A stretch of 64,000 nt of DNA from Gracilibacillus massiliensis (GCF_001458115.1 NZ_CZRP01000013.1:1504779-1568778); one strand, 5' to 3'; shown: positions 8,329 to 18,646, counted from the first letter of the stretch. The notes: generated by a model not told the origin, from the sequence alone. Made by a program: numbers and translations.

Positions 8329-9954
8329 TCAGGCCTTATTAAAAAATGTGTTTATGTGAGCGATGAGGGCTTCATTGTTCTGTGCTTTTGTGTGAAATCC
8401 TACATGTGCATCAGGACGGATCAACATGGTATGACCATTACTTAGCGTGAATTTCTGTTCAAACTCCCTATATACATCATAAATAACCGGTAGTTGATTG
8501 CCTTCCATATTTGGAATTCCTCCTTTGACTACAAGTAAAGTTTTTACCAAGTCACCGTATTTACTGGTTATTTGCTCTGCCAAAAGGTTGGCATACTGAA
8601 TGATTTCTTTTGTTTGTTCTTCCATATAGACTAAACATAGAAATGGCTGTGTTTGCAGCAACTGATATAACCTTCGATCTGGTATCTCTTTATATAAAAA
8701 CGAAACATCTGGAATTCTTTCACCAGCTTGTAAACTATCCTTTTTTAAGCGGGAGTCTGACAATTTCTTATTAAAAGGTGAGGTATCATAATGGTATTTA
8801 ATATGGGATAAATTATTGGCAATACGATATTGAATTTTGGAACTGGTTAACAACCCTTTTGTCACATAATTTCGAACCTTTCCAACTGTTGCTTTTGTCG
8901 ATATAAACCTTAGTAAGCGACTGGTCTGTTGTAAAATATCCTTTGCTATCGGGCGTCGTTCTTGATCATAGGTTTCAAGTATCTTTGCTTTTGCATAACC
9001 TTTAATGACAGTTGCAAGTTTCCAGCAGATGTTCGCTGCATCTTGTAAACCCAAATTCATTCCTTGTCCTCCGAGCGGGTTGTGAATATGTGCTGCATCT
9101 CCAACAAAAAATACTCGACCATACTGATAATTTTTCACTTGCTTATGTGCGGTTCCAAAATAAGTGAGCCAATTTGCATCCGTGATATCAATTGATTTAT
9201 TTGTTACATGATCAATACGTTGATTTAATTTTTGTAATGAAAGTTTATCCTGATGTTGTCTCTTCCCTTGTATGGAAAGATCTAGGCCTACTAATCGAAA
9301 TGTTCCATTCAGATATGGAAAAAAGACAATTGCACCTCTTTCATTAATAAAGCCAGTAATCATGGAATGATCTACTGTAGATGTTGCTATATCTCCAAGA
9401 AAAAATGTCTTGCCTTCCTTTTCCCCGATAAATTCAACCGCTAATTGCTCTCGTACTTTACTATGGGCACCATCACAAGCTAGTAAATATTGGCCATGAT
9501 ACTCGATTGTCTCACCATCTTTTTCTACCGTTACACGAACACCTTCATCACTATTTGTCACATCTATTAGTTCTTCACCTCTATTAATCGTTCCACCGTT
9601 ATTATTAAGATGGTTTTCAAGTATCTCTTCTGTTTCTGTTTGAGGGATAGCAAGCATATAGGGAAACCTGCTTTCAATGTGATGCAAAGCTAATATGGAT
9701 TGCTTTTGTTCGCCCATATACAGTTTAGCACCATGTGCTGGATAACCACGTTCGATAAAGGGCTCAGCCATTCCAAGTAAATCTAGCATTTCCAATGTCC
9801 TAGCATGAATGCCCATTGCTTTTGAAAATACGGAGCGATTCTTTTGCTTTTCGATACAAACATAGTCGATTTTATAATGCCTCAATTGATTCGCTGCCAT
9901 CAAACCTGACGGACCGGCTCCAATTACAATCACATCTGTTTGTACTTTCTTCAT
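8329..9954 (-). CDS. FAD-dependent aromatic-ring monooxygenase
   Basis: This is a 541-residue flavoprotein of the class A hydroxylase family (PheA/TfdB/MhpA-like, FAD_binding_3). The ADP-binding GAGPSG fingerprint is at residues 12-17, the second FAD/NADPH motif at LACDGAHSKVRE, and the ribityl-binding GDAAHIHNPLGGQGMNLGL near residue 285. The C-terminal thioredoxin-like domain of phenol hydroxylases is also plausible (PDAHVGFHTK). Members hydroxylate phenols, aromatic acids or polyketide-like drugs using NAD(P)H and O2; the substrate here is unknown. A TetR gene is divergent, and an operator overlaps this gene's likely start site, so expression is probably induced by the substrate. Confidence 0.85.
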   Translation of the reverse strand: MKKVQTDVIVIGAGPSGLMAANQLRHYKIDYVCIEKQKNRSVFSKAMGIHARTLEMLDLLGMAEPFIERGYPAHGAKLYMGEQKQSILALHHIESRFPYMLAIPQTETEEILENHLNNNGGTINRGEELIDVTNSDEGVRVTVEKDGETIEYHGQYLLACDGAHSKVREQLAVEFIGEKEGKTFFLGDIATSTVDHSMITGFINERGAIVFFPYLNGTFRLVGLDLSIQGKRQHQDKLSLQKLNQRIDHVTNKSIDITDANWLTYFGTAHKQVKNYQYGRVFFVGDAAHIHNPLGGQGMNLGLQDAANICWKLATVIKGYAKAKILETYDQERRPIAKDILQQTSRLLRFISTKATVGKVRNYVTKGLLTSSKIQYRIANNLSHIKYHYDTSPFNKKLSDSRLKKDSLQAGERIPDVSFLYKEIPDRRLYQLLQTQPFLCLVYMEEQTKEIIQYANLLAEQITSKYGDLVKTLLVVKGGIPNMEGNQLPVIYDVYREFEQKFTLSNGHTMLIRPDAHVGFHTKAQNNEALIAHINTFFNKA

Positions 9955-10007
9955 GGTATATTCTCCTCTTTTCCTTTTAATGAAATTTACACTGTGTATA
10001 TTTTTAC

Positions 10008-10057
10008 TACAACATGTTGTATAATTTAATTATAAATAGACCATAACGATCGTACAA
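10008..10057 (-). promoter_or_regulatory. Monooxygenase promoter with palindromic operator
   Basis: On the minus strand TTGTAC (10057-10052) and TATAAT (10034-10029) are 17 bases apart. The perfect 14-bp palindrome TACAACATGTTGTA (10008-10021) then covers the expected start site. A plus-strand TATAAT (10020-10025) overlaps the same palindrome and could serve the regulator gene. This is the likely binding site of the divergent TetR protein; binding is inferred. Confidence 0.6.
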
Positions 10058-10149
10058 TAGATGATTATCTGCATATTGTAGTAAAAACAACACAATGAAA
10101 GGTAGTGTGAATTTTGTCTGCAATATTTAACAATTAGGGGGAAATTGTA

Positions 10150-10734
10150 ATGAAAAAAATGGATCCAAGGGTAAAAAAAACACGAAAGTTTTTGGAAGAG
10201 GCCTTAATAGATTTAATCGAGGTGAAGGGATTTGAAGCAATAACAGTTGGAAATCTCGCGGAGAAAGCAGAAATAAACCGGGTCACTTTTTATCAACATT
10301 ACCATGATAAATATGAATTGCTAGAACAAACAATTGAAACTATGCTAAGGGATTTTATTGAAGCAGTTGCACCAAATAAACGGGAAGAATTAGTTACAGA
10401 CAAAGATGAAACGAACAATGTTTACTTACAACTTTTTCAGTTCGTGTACGAGCATCAATCTTTTTTTAAAACAATGCTAGGTGAAAATGGCGTCACTTTA
10501 TTTCATAATCGAATGACGACTAGTATCCAGCAGTTTGTATCCGATACGTTAGCACAGCTGGCTCCAAATGAAAGTAACGCCAAGGTTCCACGAGAAATTG
10601 TTGTTCATTATGTAGCAGCCGCAAGTATTGGGTTAATCAAATACTGGGTACAAACTGGAATGACCTATTCCCCACACTATATGGCGAAACAATTAACATT
10701 TTTAGAAAGGAATGGACCGATTAACGCAATATAA
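10150..10734 (+). CDS. TetR/AcrR-family regulator
   Basis: This is a 194-residue repressor with the TetR DNA-binding domain at about residues 10-60 (EVKGFEAITVGNLAEKAEINRVTFYQHYHDK) and a ligand domain of the TetR_C_33/TetR_C_8 kind. An AGGGGGAAATTGTA site precedes the ATG. It is divergent from the monooxygenase gene and probably controls it and itself through the palindrome between them. Ligand unknown; an aromatic or drug-like monooxygenase substrate is the natural guess. Confidence 0.85.
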   Translation: MKKMDPRVKKTRKFLEEALIDLIEVKGFEAITVGNLAEKAEINRVTFYQHYHDKYELLEQTIETMLRDFIEAVAPNKREELVTDKDETNNVYLQLFQFVYEHQSFFKTMLGENGVTLFHNRMTTSIQQFVSDTLAQLAPNESNAKVPREIVVHYVAAASIGLIKYWVQTGMTYSPHYMAKQLTFLERNGPINAI

Positions 10735-10740
10735 GAAAAG

Positions 10741-10930
10741 TCCAGAGCACCCACTTAGAAACGTAGCGACTTCGGCATCAACTGAGATAAAGGAATCACG
10801 GTGAATTTACGAGCCGATGATGACTTTCACCTGAAGGCATAAGTGCGACTAAGCCTCTGGTTTCACCAATCGGCAAGTCTTCTTTATCGTAAGGCGATTC
10901 GTGAAGTCGCCTAGTTTCTGGGTTGCTCGG
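10741..10930. repeat. Large intergenic inverted-repeat element
   Basis: Outer arms GAGCACCC...GCGACTT (about 10746-10771) and AAGTCGC...GGTTGCTC (10904-10928) are imperfect inverted copies. The bases between contain further matching segments (GATAAAG against CTTTATC), so the whole 190 bases can fold into one long stem. It lies between the TetR stop and the dnaB terminator-like palindrome. It is distinct in sequence from the hairpin family with the GGATCTTC motif. Confidence 0.55.
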
Positions 10931-10973
10931 AGCTAGACATGACAAGGCTTATATACTTTCCCTATAAAAAAAT

Positions 10974-11000
10974 GAAACACGAGAACCGTCCCCGTGTTTC
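10974..11000 (-). repeat. REP-like palindrome, terminator-like, after dnaB
   Basis: This 27-bp copy is identical to that at 8296-8322. On the minus strand it begins six bases after the dnaB stop and is followed by ATTTTTTT, so it probably ends dnaB transcripts. Confidence 0.85.
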
Positions 11001-11006
11001 ACTCAT

Positions 11007-12368
11007 TCATCCTGGTGGTACGTCGCTGCCTTGGTAGCGGTGGTCTAGGTCGACGAATTTGTTGTATTCTTTTACGAAGGCGAGGTCGACTGTGCCGACG
11101 GGGCCGTTACGTTGTTTTGCGATGATGATTTCGATTATGTTTTGCTTTTCTGATTCTTGATCATAGTAGTCATCACGATAGAGGAAGCCGACAATGTCTG
11201 CGTCTTGCTCAATACTTCCTGATTCACGTAAGTCGGACATCATTGGTCGTTTATCCTGACGAGATTCCACGCCACGCGATAGCTGTGATAACGCAATAAG
11301 TGGCACATTCAATTCCCTTGCTAAGCCCTTTAAGGACCTGGAAATTTCCGATACTTCCTGTTGTCTGTTCTCTTTTGAATTAACACTACCTTGAATCAGT
11401 TGCAAATAGTCAATTAATATCATTCCAAGACCATGCTCTTGCTTTAAACGGCGGCACTTTGAACGAATCTCACTTACTCTGATACCTGGTGTATCATCGA
11501 TAAAAATTCCCGCATTAGACAAGCTCCCCATTGCCATTGATAAACGTCCCCAGTCTTCTTCTTCCAAAGCACCGGTTCTTAAGCGCTGGGCATCAATGTT
11601 TCCTTCTGCACATAACATACGGGAAACCAACTGGTCTGCTCCCATCTCCAAACTAAAGATCGCGACATTTTCTTCTGTCTTGATTGCTACATTTTGGGCA
11701 ATATTCAAAGCAAATGCGGTTTTACCTACAGAAGGACGGGCGGCAACGATAATCAGGTCATTGCGCTGGAACCCTGAGGTGATGCGATCCAAATCACGGA
11801 ATCCAGAGGCAATTCCCGTCACTTCGCCCTTATTCTTATGTAATTGATCGATATTATCATAAACATCCATCAAAACATCTTTAATATTTTTAAAAGCAGA
11901 AGCGTTTTTGCGATTGGATACTTCTAAAATACGTTTCTCTGATTCATTCAGTACTTCTTCAACTTCATCTTCTTTGGAAAAACTGTCTGTCACAATATCC
12001 GTAGCAGTCCGGATTAACCTTCTAAGGATCGATTTCTCCTCGACGATCTTACAATAATAAACCATATTGGCAGCAGTCGGTACGGCACTTGCTAAATCAC
12101 TTAAATAAGAAACACCACCAACGTCATCTAATTGTTGTGTATTAGCCAAAGATGTCGTTACGGTCACAATATCTATCGGTTCACCTTTGTCAGCAAGCTC
12201 TAACATCACGCGGAATATCTGCTGGTGACTTGCACGATAAAAATCCTCTGGAATTAATATCTCAGAAGCACTCGAGATTGCATCTGGCTCCAGAAAGATG
12301 GCTCCGAGTACCGCTTGCTCTGCTTCCATATTATGTGGTGGTGTCCGTCCTTGAATTGCATCTGTCAT
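11007..12368 (-). CDS. dnaB: Replicative DNA helicase
   Basis: This is the hexameric 5'-3' helicase of the replication fork (called DnaC in B. subtilis). The 453-residue product has the N-terminal primase-interacting domain (HNMEAEQAVLGAIFLEP), then the RecA-like domain with Walker A ARPSVGKTAFALN near residue 206, and SLEMGADQLVSRML after it. It follows rplI, with a terminator-like hairpin in the 70-base gap, and ends in a REP-like palindrome. In related genomes purA follows directly; here two IS elements and a monooxygenase locus lie between. Confidence 0.96.
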   Translation of the reverse strand: MTDAIQGRTPPHNMEAEQAVLGAIFLEPDAISSASEILIPEDFYRASHQQIFRVMLELADKGEPIDIVTVTTSLANTQQLDDVGGVSYLSDLASAVPTAANMVYYCKIVEEKSILRRLIRTATDIVTDSFSKEDEVEEVLNESEKRILEVSNRKNASAFKNIKDVLMDVYDNIDQLHKNKGEVTGIASGFRDLDRITSGFQRNDLIIVAARPSVGKTAFALNIAQNVAIKTEENVAIFSLEMGADQLVSRMLCAEGNIDAQRLRTGALEEEDWGRLSMAMGSLSNAGIFIDDTPGIRVSEIRSKCRRLKQEHGLGMILIDYLQLIQGSVNSKENRQQEVSEISRSLKGLARELNVPLIALSQLSRGVESRQDKRPMMSDLRESGSIEQDADIVGFLYRDDYYDQESEKQNIIEIIIAKQRNGPVGTVDLAFVKEYNKFVDLDHRYQGSDVPPG

Positions 12369-12407
12369 ATCCTTGCACCCCTTCTTACGCCTTAAACCCT
12401 CTTACAG

Positions 12408-12433
12408 AAAAAGGGAAGCAATAAGCCTTCCCC
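12408..12433 (-). terminator. Terminator-like hairpin between rplI and dnaB
   Basis: On the minus strand GGGGAAGG pairs with CTTCCC, followed by TTTTTCT. It lies just past the rplI stop and may reduce read-through into dnaB. Confidence 0.6.
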
Positions 12434-12439
12434 TATCTC

Positions 12440-12886
12440 TTATACTTCAACAACATGTACTTTTATTGTTCCTGTTACTTCAGGATGGATTTTCACTGGA
12501 ACATTCGTATATCCTAACGTACGAATTGGCTGATCAAGTTCGATTTTACGCTTGTCCATTTTGATGTTATGTTCTTTCTTTAACGTTTCAGCGATTTGTT
12601 TACTTGTAATCGAACCGAATAACCGGCCTGCTTCACCTGATTTTGCAGTTAATTTCACTTCTAAATTCGCTAACTTTTCTTTTAGCTGTTTTGCTTCGTT
12701 TACTTCTTCTTTTTCTAGTTGTTTCTCTTTATTTTTCTTCGCATCTAATGCTTTCATATTTGCTTGATTAGCTTCAATCGCTAGATTATTTTTCAGCAGG
12801 AAATTACGTGCATATCCGTCCGATACGTTTTTTACTTCCCCTTTTTTTCCTGTATTTTTCACATCTTTGGTAAAAATCACTTTCAT
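12440..12886 (-). CDS. rplI: 50S ribosomal protein L9
   Basis: L9 is a 148-residue protein of the large ribosomal subunit. The N-terminal rRNA-binding domain is clear ([31 protein letters not shown]), followed by the long connecting helix rich in K and E and the C-terminal domain ([19 protein letters not shown]). Its ATG overlaps the gdpP stop by four bases (ATGA), so the two are translationally coupled. A GGAGGAG site precedes it. Confidence 0.97.
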   Translation of the reverse strand: MKVIFTKDVKNTGKKGEVKNVSDGYARNFLLKNNLAIEANQANMKALDAKKNKEKQLEKEEVNEAKQLKEKLANLEVKLTAKSGEAGRLFGSITSKQIAETLKKEHNIKMDKRKIELDQPIRTLGYTNVPVKIHPEVTGTIKVHVVEV

Positions 12887-14862
12887 TCTGAATCTCCTCC
12901 TTCATAATATTCATCAATAATATCTTTTAACCATTCATAGGCATCGATAACAGCCATATCATCTAATTGGGTAGCAGCATTGGTTAAGTGGCCACCACCA
13001 TTCATTTTTTCCATAAGCACTTGGACGTTTATATCCCCTAAAGATCTCGCACTAATTCCGATACGACCATCCTTTCTTTCCGAAATAACAAAGGATGCTT
13101 CGACACCTGTCATCGTTAAAAGTGTATCGGCAGCTTGTGCGATCACGACAGGACCATAGGCTTCGCGCGAATTCCCTACAGAGATTGCGATATTGCCTCG
13201 ATAAATATTCGTGTTCTCTATCAGCCTGCTCCGTTTCACATATATATCTAAGTCCTCTTTTAAGAATTTTTGCACAAGTACCGTGTCAGCCCCTTTTGAG
13301 CGCAAATAGGAAGCTGCGTCAAAGGTACGAGAACCCGTCCTTAATGTGAAACTTTTGGTATCAACAATAATACCTGCTAATAATGCTGTAGATTCTAACA
13401 TATTTAAGGTGAGCTTGCTTGGTTGATATTCTAATAATTCTGTCACTAACTCCGCAGTTGAGGAGGCATATGGTTCCATATAAACTAAGGTTGGATGATC
13501 TATAAACTCTTCGCCTCGGCGATGGTGATCAATAACCACCACATGGTCTGTTTTATGAATTAATTTTTCCTCTTGTACCAAGGATGGTTTATGCGTATCG
13601 ACAATGACCAACAAGGTGTCTTTTGAGACGATATCTAATGCCGAATCAGGGTCAATGAAATGCGACCATAGCTCCTCTTTCTCCTTCATTTCCTCTACTA
13701 GTCGCTGCACGCCTGTATCAATATCGTTTTCATCCAGTACTATATATGCCTCAATATCATTTGCTTGTGCAATCTTTAATACGCCAATTGAGGAACCAAT
13801 TGAATCCATATCTGGAGCCTTGTGCCCCATTACCAAGACTTGATCGCTTTCTTTCACTAATTCCTTTAAGGCATGGGAGATAACACGGGCTCTAACTCTT
13901 GTTCGTTTTTCCATTGGATTTGTCTTACCACCATAAAAACGAACTTTACCTGATTCATCATCTTTTATGACGACTTGATCTCCACCTCGTCCTAACGCTA
14001 AGTCCAAGCTTGATTGCGTTAACTCCCCTAATTCTGGTAACGACTCGCTACCCAACCCGATGCCAATGCTTAATGTCAATGGAACATTTTTGTCGGTAAT
14101 CAATTCCCTAACTTCATCTAGTATTTCAAATTTTATTTTTTCCAAGTGCCCTAATATATTTTGATTCATCACAGCCATGAAGCGTTCCTGTGACGTACGT
14201 TTCAAATAAATACCATGTTCCTGCGACCATTTGTTAAGCGTTGCTGTCACCTGAGAGTTTATTTGACTTTTTGCCGTATCGTCCATGTTTTGGGTGATCT
14301 CTTCATAATTATCTAAAAAGATGATACCTAACACCGTTTTTTCATTTTGATACATCTGATGTAACTCGGTCTGTTTTGTTCGATCAAACAAATAGAGTAG
14401 TCGCTCTTCTTTCTTATTGTAGACCTGGAAATCGTAATCATCAATCGTTAACCAAAAGGACTCCTTATTATCTTTCAAATATGAAACGATTTTATCTGAT
14501 AAAACTTCTAAATTCTCGCCAACTATGGTTTCTGCCTTGGTAAATTCATTCAAATAGGGGTTTGCCCACTCAATTTGAAAATCATCACTATATAACATGA
14601 TTCCAATTGGCATTTCTAATAAAGCCTCTTCACCAACTTTTTTAACCCGATAAGAAAGTGTCGAGATGTATGCCTCTGTTTGATCTACCAGTTTTCGTTC
14701 ACGGTTAATACTGTAATATAATGACACAGTAAAGAATATCGCCATGATGATCCCAAGGACCCAGTGATAATAAAACAGAAATATAAGTAACAGAAAGGAT
14801 AATAGATAAATACCTATTATATGCCGTCCCATTACAACTGATTTATCTGTAAATTTTGGCAT
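12883..14862 (-). CDS. gdpP: Cyclic-di-AMP phosphodiesterase
   Basis: GdpP is a membrane protein that breaks c-di-AMP to pApA and so affects potassium, cell-wall and osmotic balance. The 659 residues show two N-terminal membrane helices (about 13-55), a PAS-like haem-binding region ([17 protein letters not shown]), a degenerate GGDEF ([11 protein letters not shown]), and a C-terminal DHH/DHHA1 unit. The DHH motif appears as [15 protein letters not shown] and [14 protein letters not shown]1 as [20 protein letters not shown] lies before the start. It is the middle gene of yybS-gdpP-rplI. Confidence 0.95.
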   Translation of the reverse strand: MPKFTDKSVVMGRHIIGIYLLSFLLLIFLFYYHWVLGIIMAIFFTVSLYYSINRERKLVDQTEAYISTLSYRVKKVGEEALLEMPIGIMLYSDDFQIEWANPYLNEFTKAETIVGENLEVLSDKIVSYLKDNKESFWLTIDDYDFQVYNKKEERLLYLFDRTKQTELHQMYQNEKTVLGIIFLDNYEEITQNMDDTAKSQINSQVTATLNKWSQEHGIYLKRTSQERFMAVMNQNILGHLEKIKFEILDEVRELITDKNVPLTLSIGIGLGSESLPELGELTQSSLDLALGRGGDQVVIKDDESGKVRFYGGKTNPMEKRTRVRARVISHALKELVKESDQVLVMGHKAPDMDSIGSSIGVLKIAQANDIEAYIVLDENDIDTGVQRLVEEMKEKEELWSHFIDPDSALDIVSKDTLLVIVDTHKPSLVQEEKLIHKTDHVVVIDHHRRGEEFIDHPTLVYMEPYASSTAELVTELLEYQPSKLTLNMLESTALLAGIIVDTKSFTLRTGSRTFDAASYLRSKGADTVLVQKFLKEDLDIYVKRSRLIENTNIYRGNIAISVGNSREAYGPVVIAQAADTLLTMTGVEASFVISERKDGRIGISARSLGDINVQVLMEKMNGGGHLTNAATQLDDMAVIDAYEWLKDIIDEYYEGGDSE

Positions 14863-14891
14863 TGTTGTCAGCTCCTAACTAAAGTACCTCT

Positions 14892-15824
14892 TTACTTTGC
14901 CATTCTTTTTCTTAATTCAAACCCTAAATCAATTATACCTAAGATTCTAATCAAATAAAGACCTATTAGCGGAAAAAATACTACAAACAGAACACTAATA
15001 ATAGGTAATGCCATTGACTGACCTTTTGTATGACTGTAAAAAAAGATAAAGGATAAACCTTGTAAAGCGATCAGGATTCCTGCCAAATGATAGATGTTCC
15101 ATACTACAACAGATGCAAGCGTGGAATAATCATCCGCTACAAAAAGCGAAATAATTAACGTAAAGAAATAGATCCATAATATAATTTTCGGCAATTGTAG
15201 TTTACGAAAAGCAGGGAAATAAAACTTCTCTTTATACCATTTATTCATCACTTTAAAAGATAACCACTGAGTTAAGATTGCTAACGCCATCGATACAACT
15301 ACCAAAATTACCGGCATCAATTGTAACGTATTCATCATCTGCTCTCGTATAATTTCGAAATCTTGCTGGCCCATCCCCACACTTTGAAATAAACCCTCGG
15401 TCATCTTTAATGATTCATCAATGGTTTTCTCGAAATTCTCCATAATCGAAAATTGAAGTACCACTTCAATATAAGCGTAAACAAAAACCAATCCTAAAAC
15501 AAAACCAGCTGTCCCTTTTGCCCATATTTCATATGGATGTTGTTGTTTGGTAATCGACCAGCCAATCATCCCTCCACTAATAAATGCTATGATTGTTAAA
15601 GGAACGGATAGGAAAGGAAACACCAATAAAGAAAAAAGAAACATGATCCCTATTGCTAGCGCTGTCCATTTTAGAGGGTATTCCTTCATTAATAAAATAA
15701 TCGGAATAGGTAATAAAAATAAAAATATGCCCGCTAAAAACGGTGCTAGTACCGTTAATAATATAAGTAAGAAGAAAACCCCTATATAGATGAAAAAATC
15801 TTTTTTAATCGGTTGTTGATTCAT
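14892..15824 (-). CDS. yybS: YybS-like DUF2232 membrane protein
   Basis: This is a 310-residue polytopic membrane protein with about seven or eight hydrophobic helices, of the YybS/DUF2232 family. It is the usual upstream neighbour of gdpP and rplI in Bacillaceae. Its molecular function is not established. It is 29 bases from gdpP and heads the operon. A promoter and a terminator-like hairpin lie in its 5' leader, so expression of the whole operon may be attenuated there. Confidence 0.85.
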   Translation of the reverse strand: MNQQPIKKDFFIYIGVFFLLILLTVLAPFLAGIFLFLLPIPIILLMKEYPLKWTALAIGIMFLFSLLVFPFLSVPLTIIAFISGGMIGWSITKQQHPYEIWAKGTAGFVLGLVFVYAYIEVVLQFSIMENFEKTIDESLKMTEGLFQSVGMGQQDFEIIREQMMNTLQLMPVILVVVSMALAILTQWLSFKVMNKWYKEKFYFPAFRKLQLPKIILWIYFFTLIISLFVADDYSTLASVVVWNIYHLAGILIALQGLSFIFFYSHTKGQSMALPIISVLFVVFFPLIGLYLIRILGIIDLGFELRKRMAK

Positions 15825-15860
15825 CGCTTAAACCACCTTTGACTTGCTCTATTTGATCGA

Positions 15861-15890
15861 AAAAGCACAGCAAGAAAGCGCTGTGCTTTT
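15861..15890 (-). terminator. Terminator-like hairpin in the yybS leader
   Basis: AAAAGCACAG (15861-15870) pairs perfectly with CTGTGCTTTT (15881-15890) and the minus strand runs on into TTTTTCG. It lies between the yybS promoter and the yybS start, so it is either an attenuator or a relic of an upstream gene's terminator. Confidence 0.65.
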
Positions 15891-15916
15891 CCTCCATACC
15901 ATTGATTTCTATTCTA

Positions 15917-15945
15917 ATTATATACGAACTATGTAGTAGCGACAA
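15917..15945 (-). promoter_or_regulatory. yybS-gdpP-rplI promoter
   Basis: On the minus strand TTGTCG (15945-15940) and TATAAT (15922-15917) are 17 bases apart, about 90 bases before the yybS start. Confidence 0.6.
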
Positions 15946-16030
15946 ATTAAAGCTTTTATGTGAAAATGATATACGATTCTACCTTGTTTCCAGTATAATA
16001 AGTATGGAATCAAATGAGGAGGTAGACTAA

Positions 16031-16804
16031 ATGATTAATACTATAATTTTTGATCTTGATGATACTTTATTATGGGATAAAAAAAGTGTGAAAACAGCAT
16101 TTGAAACAACCTGCCAATTAGCGAAAGAAAAATATGGTGTCGATCCTGACAAGTTAGAAGAAGCTGTTCGTGAACAAGCTCGAACTCTATATCAAGGTTA
16201 TGAAACATATGAATTCACGCAAATGATTGGCATTAATCCGTTTGAAGGATTATGGGGGAATTTCTTAGATGACCATACCTATTTTAAGAAAATGGCTGAA
16301 ATTGTGCCTAACTATCGCAGAGATGCCTGGACACAGGGTTTACAGCAGCTAGGTATTGAAGATAAGGAATTTGGTGCTTATTTAGCGGAACAGTTTCCCA
16401 TTCATCGTAAAAACAGTCCGTTTGTGTACGAGGAAACTTTTTCGATATTAGAGAAATTACAAAAGAACTATCAATTAATTATGTTAACAAATGGATCTCC
16501 TGATCTGCAAAATACTAAGTTAACGATCACCCCTGAACTTAATGATTATTTTGATCATATTATTATTTCAGGTGGATTTGGTAAAGGGAAGCCTGACCCT
16601 AGTATTTTTGAGCATGTATTAGAGGTTGCAGAGGTTTCAAATGAAGAAGCGTTGATGGTTGGCGATAATTTAATGACAGACATATTAGGAGCGAATCGTA
16701 CCGGAATTAAAAGTGTCTGGATTAATCGCGAGGATAAAGAGAAGAATGAAGTAGAGCCAACATACGAAATCAAACACCTAGAAGAACTATTCGCATTGCT
16801 ATAA
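16031..16804 (+). CDS. HAD-superfamily hydrolase (YjjG/YfnB-like phosphatase)
   Basis: This is a 257-residue HAD-like phosphatase with all four motifs: DLDDT (motif I, residues 9-13), MLTNGS (motif II), the lysine in GKGKPDPSIF (motif III) and VGDNLMTDI (motif IV). The helical cap after motif I places it in subfamily I. Close relatives dephosphorylate nucleotides or sugar phosphates; the substrate here is not known. GAGGAGG precedes the start. It stands alone, convergent with serA across a shared terminator. Confidence 0.85.
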   Translation: MINTIIFDLDDTLLWDKKSVKTAFETTCQLAKEKYGVDPDKLEEAVREQARTLYQGYETYEFTQMIGINPFEGLWGNFLDDHTYFKKMAEIVPNYRRDAWTQGLQQLGIEDKEFGAYLAEQFPIHRKNSPFVYEETFSILEKLQKNYQLIMLTNGSPDLQNTKLTITPELNDYFDHIIISGGFGKGKPDPSIFEHVLEVAEVSNEEALMVGDNLMTDILGANRTGIKSVWINREDKEKNEVEPTYEIKHLEELFALL

Positions 16805-16997
16805 ACAATACTTAGTATATTAATTACTATTGGGCAGATTTTGATGCAAAAAGAGACTGAGACATACTTATTACTTTATTAAACTCGAATGATGCTATAT
16901 TTTTTGTTGCATAATATAGCGGCCGGAGCGCTATGTTAGCACACTATTGGTTTCAAAATTACTACAATGCATAGCGTAATATGTCCCTACTACGCAT

Positions 16998-17032
16998 AAA
17001 AATCCAAACGAAGTCACATCGTTTGGATTTTT
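16998..17032. terminator. Bidirectional terminator between the HAD gene and serA
   Basis: A 14-bp stem (16998-17011 with 17019-17032) has A runs on the left and T runs on the right, so it can end both convergent genes. Confidence 0.8.
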
Positions 17033-17059
17033 ATAATTATCGAATTATTTTGTTGCAGT

Positions 17060-18646
17060 TTATAATTCCATTGCTGTTAGTTTTTCGATTTCGTCTATTT
17101 CTTGTAAAGCTTTAATTTCATCTTCTTCAAGGTATTTATCTACAGTCAAGATCATGATAGCTTCTCCACCTACATCTGAACGTCCTACTTGCATGGCGCC
17201 AATGTTGATCCCTTTTTCTGCAAACATACTACCAACTTTACCAATTACACCTGGTCGGTCATTGTGCTTAATGACAACAAGGTTACCCTCGGGTACAACA
17301 TCAACACTATATGCATCTACTTGTACAATTCTTGGTCCTAAACCATTCAGTAATGTACCAGAAATAGAACGTGTGACATTTTTGGTTTTCACTTCTACTT
17401 TAAGTAGATTGGTGAATCCTTTTGGTGTAGAAGATTTATTTTCATTGACTTGAATGCCACGTTTTTCTGCTAAATAAGAAGCATTAACATCATTAACATG
17501 GTCACCAAGATGACGTTTTAGTAAACCTTTAATTGTATTACGGGTTAGTGGTGCTACTTCCATTTCCGTTAATTCACCAGAATAAGAAATGTTAATCTCT
17601 TCGATTACACCGCTCGTTAAGTATGTTAAGAAAGTACCTAATTTCTCAGATAGATGGAAATATGGTTCAATCTTGTTCATGATTTCTTTTGGCACTGCAG
17701 GTAAATTAACAGGGTTTTTCGCTACTCCTTCTGTTAAGTAACGTACCACATCATGGCTAACATCGATCGCTACATTTTCCTGTGCTTCTACCGTACTTGC
17801 ACCTAAGTGTGGTGTTGCGATTACTTCTGGCAATTCTAACAGGCGATGGTCTGTTGCAGGCTCTTCTTCAAATACGTCTAATGCCGCTCCTGCTACTTTT
17901 CCTGATTTAATTGCTTCATATAAAGCATCCTCATCGATAATCCCACCACGAGCACAGTTAATAAGGCGTACTCCATCCTTCATTTTTTCAAACGCTTCTT
18001 TATTTAATAAGTGTTTTGTTTCTTTAATCAAAGGCGTATGTACTGTGATAAAATCTGCAGCTACTATGACATCTTCTACTGAGCCAAAGTCTACTCCAAG
18101 TTTATCCGCTCTTTCTTTTGTTAAAAAAGGATCATACGCAATAATGTTCATGCGTTGGCCTTTCGCTCGTGCAGCTACTTCTGCGCCAATTCTCCCCATA
18201 CCAATAACACCTAATGTTTTACCTTTCAATTCGACCCCTACATGTGTTTTACGATCCCACTTTCCATTCTTTAATGCTAAAAAGGCTTGAGGGATTTTAC
18301 GTGCTAATGACATCAACATCGCAACCGTATGCTCTGCAGCAGAATTGGTATTACCATCTGGTGCATTTACTACGATTACACCATATTCAGTTGCTGCACT
18401 TAAATCAATGTTATCAACACCTACACCTGCACGACCAATGATTTTAAGATTAGATGCTTGACTAATAATATCTCTAGTCACTTTGGTTTGACTACGTACA
18501 AGTAATGCATCATAGTTACCAATTTTTTCTGCTAATTCATCAGCTGATAAACTTGTCTGAACGTCCACTTCAATATTGTCTGCCTCACGTAACGGTTGGA
18601 TTCCATCTTCACTTAACGGATCACTGATTAATACTTTAAAAGCCAT
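17060..18646 (-). CDS. serA: D-3-phosphoglycerate dehydrogenase
   Basis: SerA oxidises 3-phosphoglycerate with NAD+, the first step of serine synthesis. The 528-residue product is the long form. It has the catalytic domain, the NAD-binding segment [13 protein letters not shown], the HLGAST active-site histidine region near residue 280, an intervening allosteric substrate-binding domain, and a C-terminal ACT domain ([19 protein letters not shown]), which usually binds serine. The start at 18646 follows GGAGGGG; upstream in-frame starts have no such site. It is not in the usual chromosomal place for serA. Confidence 0.95.
   Translation of the reverse strand: MAFKVLISDPLSEDGIQPLREADNIEVDVQTSLSADELAEKIGNYDALLVRSQTKVTRDIISQASNLKIIGRAGVGVDNIDLSAATEYGVIVVNAPDGNTNSAAEHTVAMLMSLARKIPQAFLALKNGKWDRKTHVGVELKGKTLGVIGMGRIGAEVAARAKGQRMNIIAYDPFLTKERADKLGVDFGSVEDVIVAADFITVHTPLIKETKHLLNKEAFEKMKDGVRLINCARGGIIDEDALYEAIKSGKVAGAALDVFEEEPATDHRLLELPEVIATPHLGASTVEAQENVAIDVSHDVVRYLTEGVAKNPVNLPAVPKEIMNKIEPYFHLSEKLGTFLTYLTSGVIEEINISYSGELTEMEVAPLTRNTIKGLLKRHLGDHVNDVNASYLAEKRGIQVNENKSSTPKGFTNLLKVEVKTKNVTRSISGTLLNGLGPRIVQVDAYSVDVVPEGNLVVIKHNDRPGVIGKVGSMFAEKGINIGAMQVGRSDVGGEAIMILTVDKYLEEDEIKALQEIDEIEKLTAMEL

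Noticed and set aside
16850-16990. Possible member of the hairpin family after the HAD gene
   Set aside because: Short GCGCTATG-type matches to other gaps exist, but the ATCCA/TTAG internal loop and the stems are missing.
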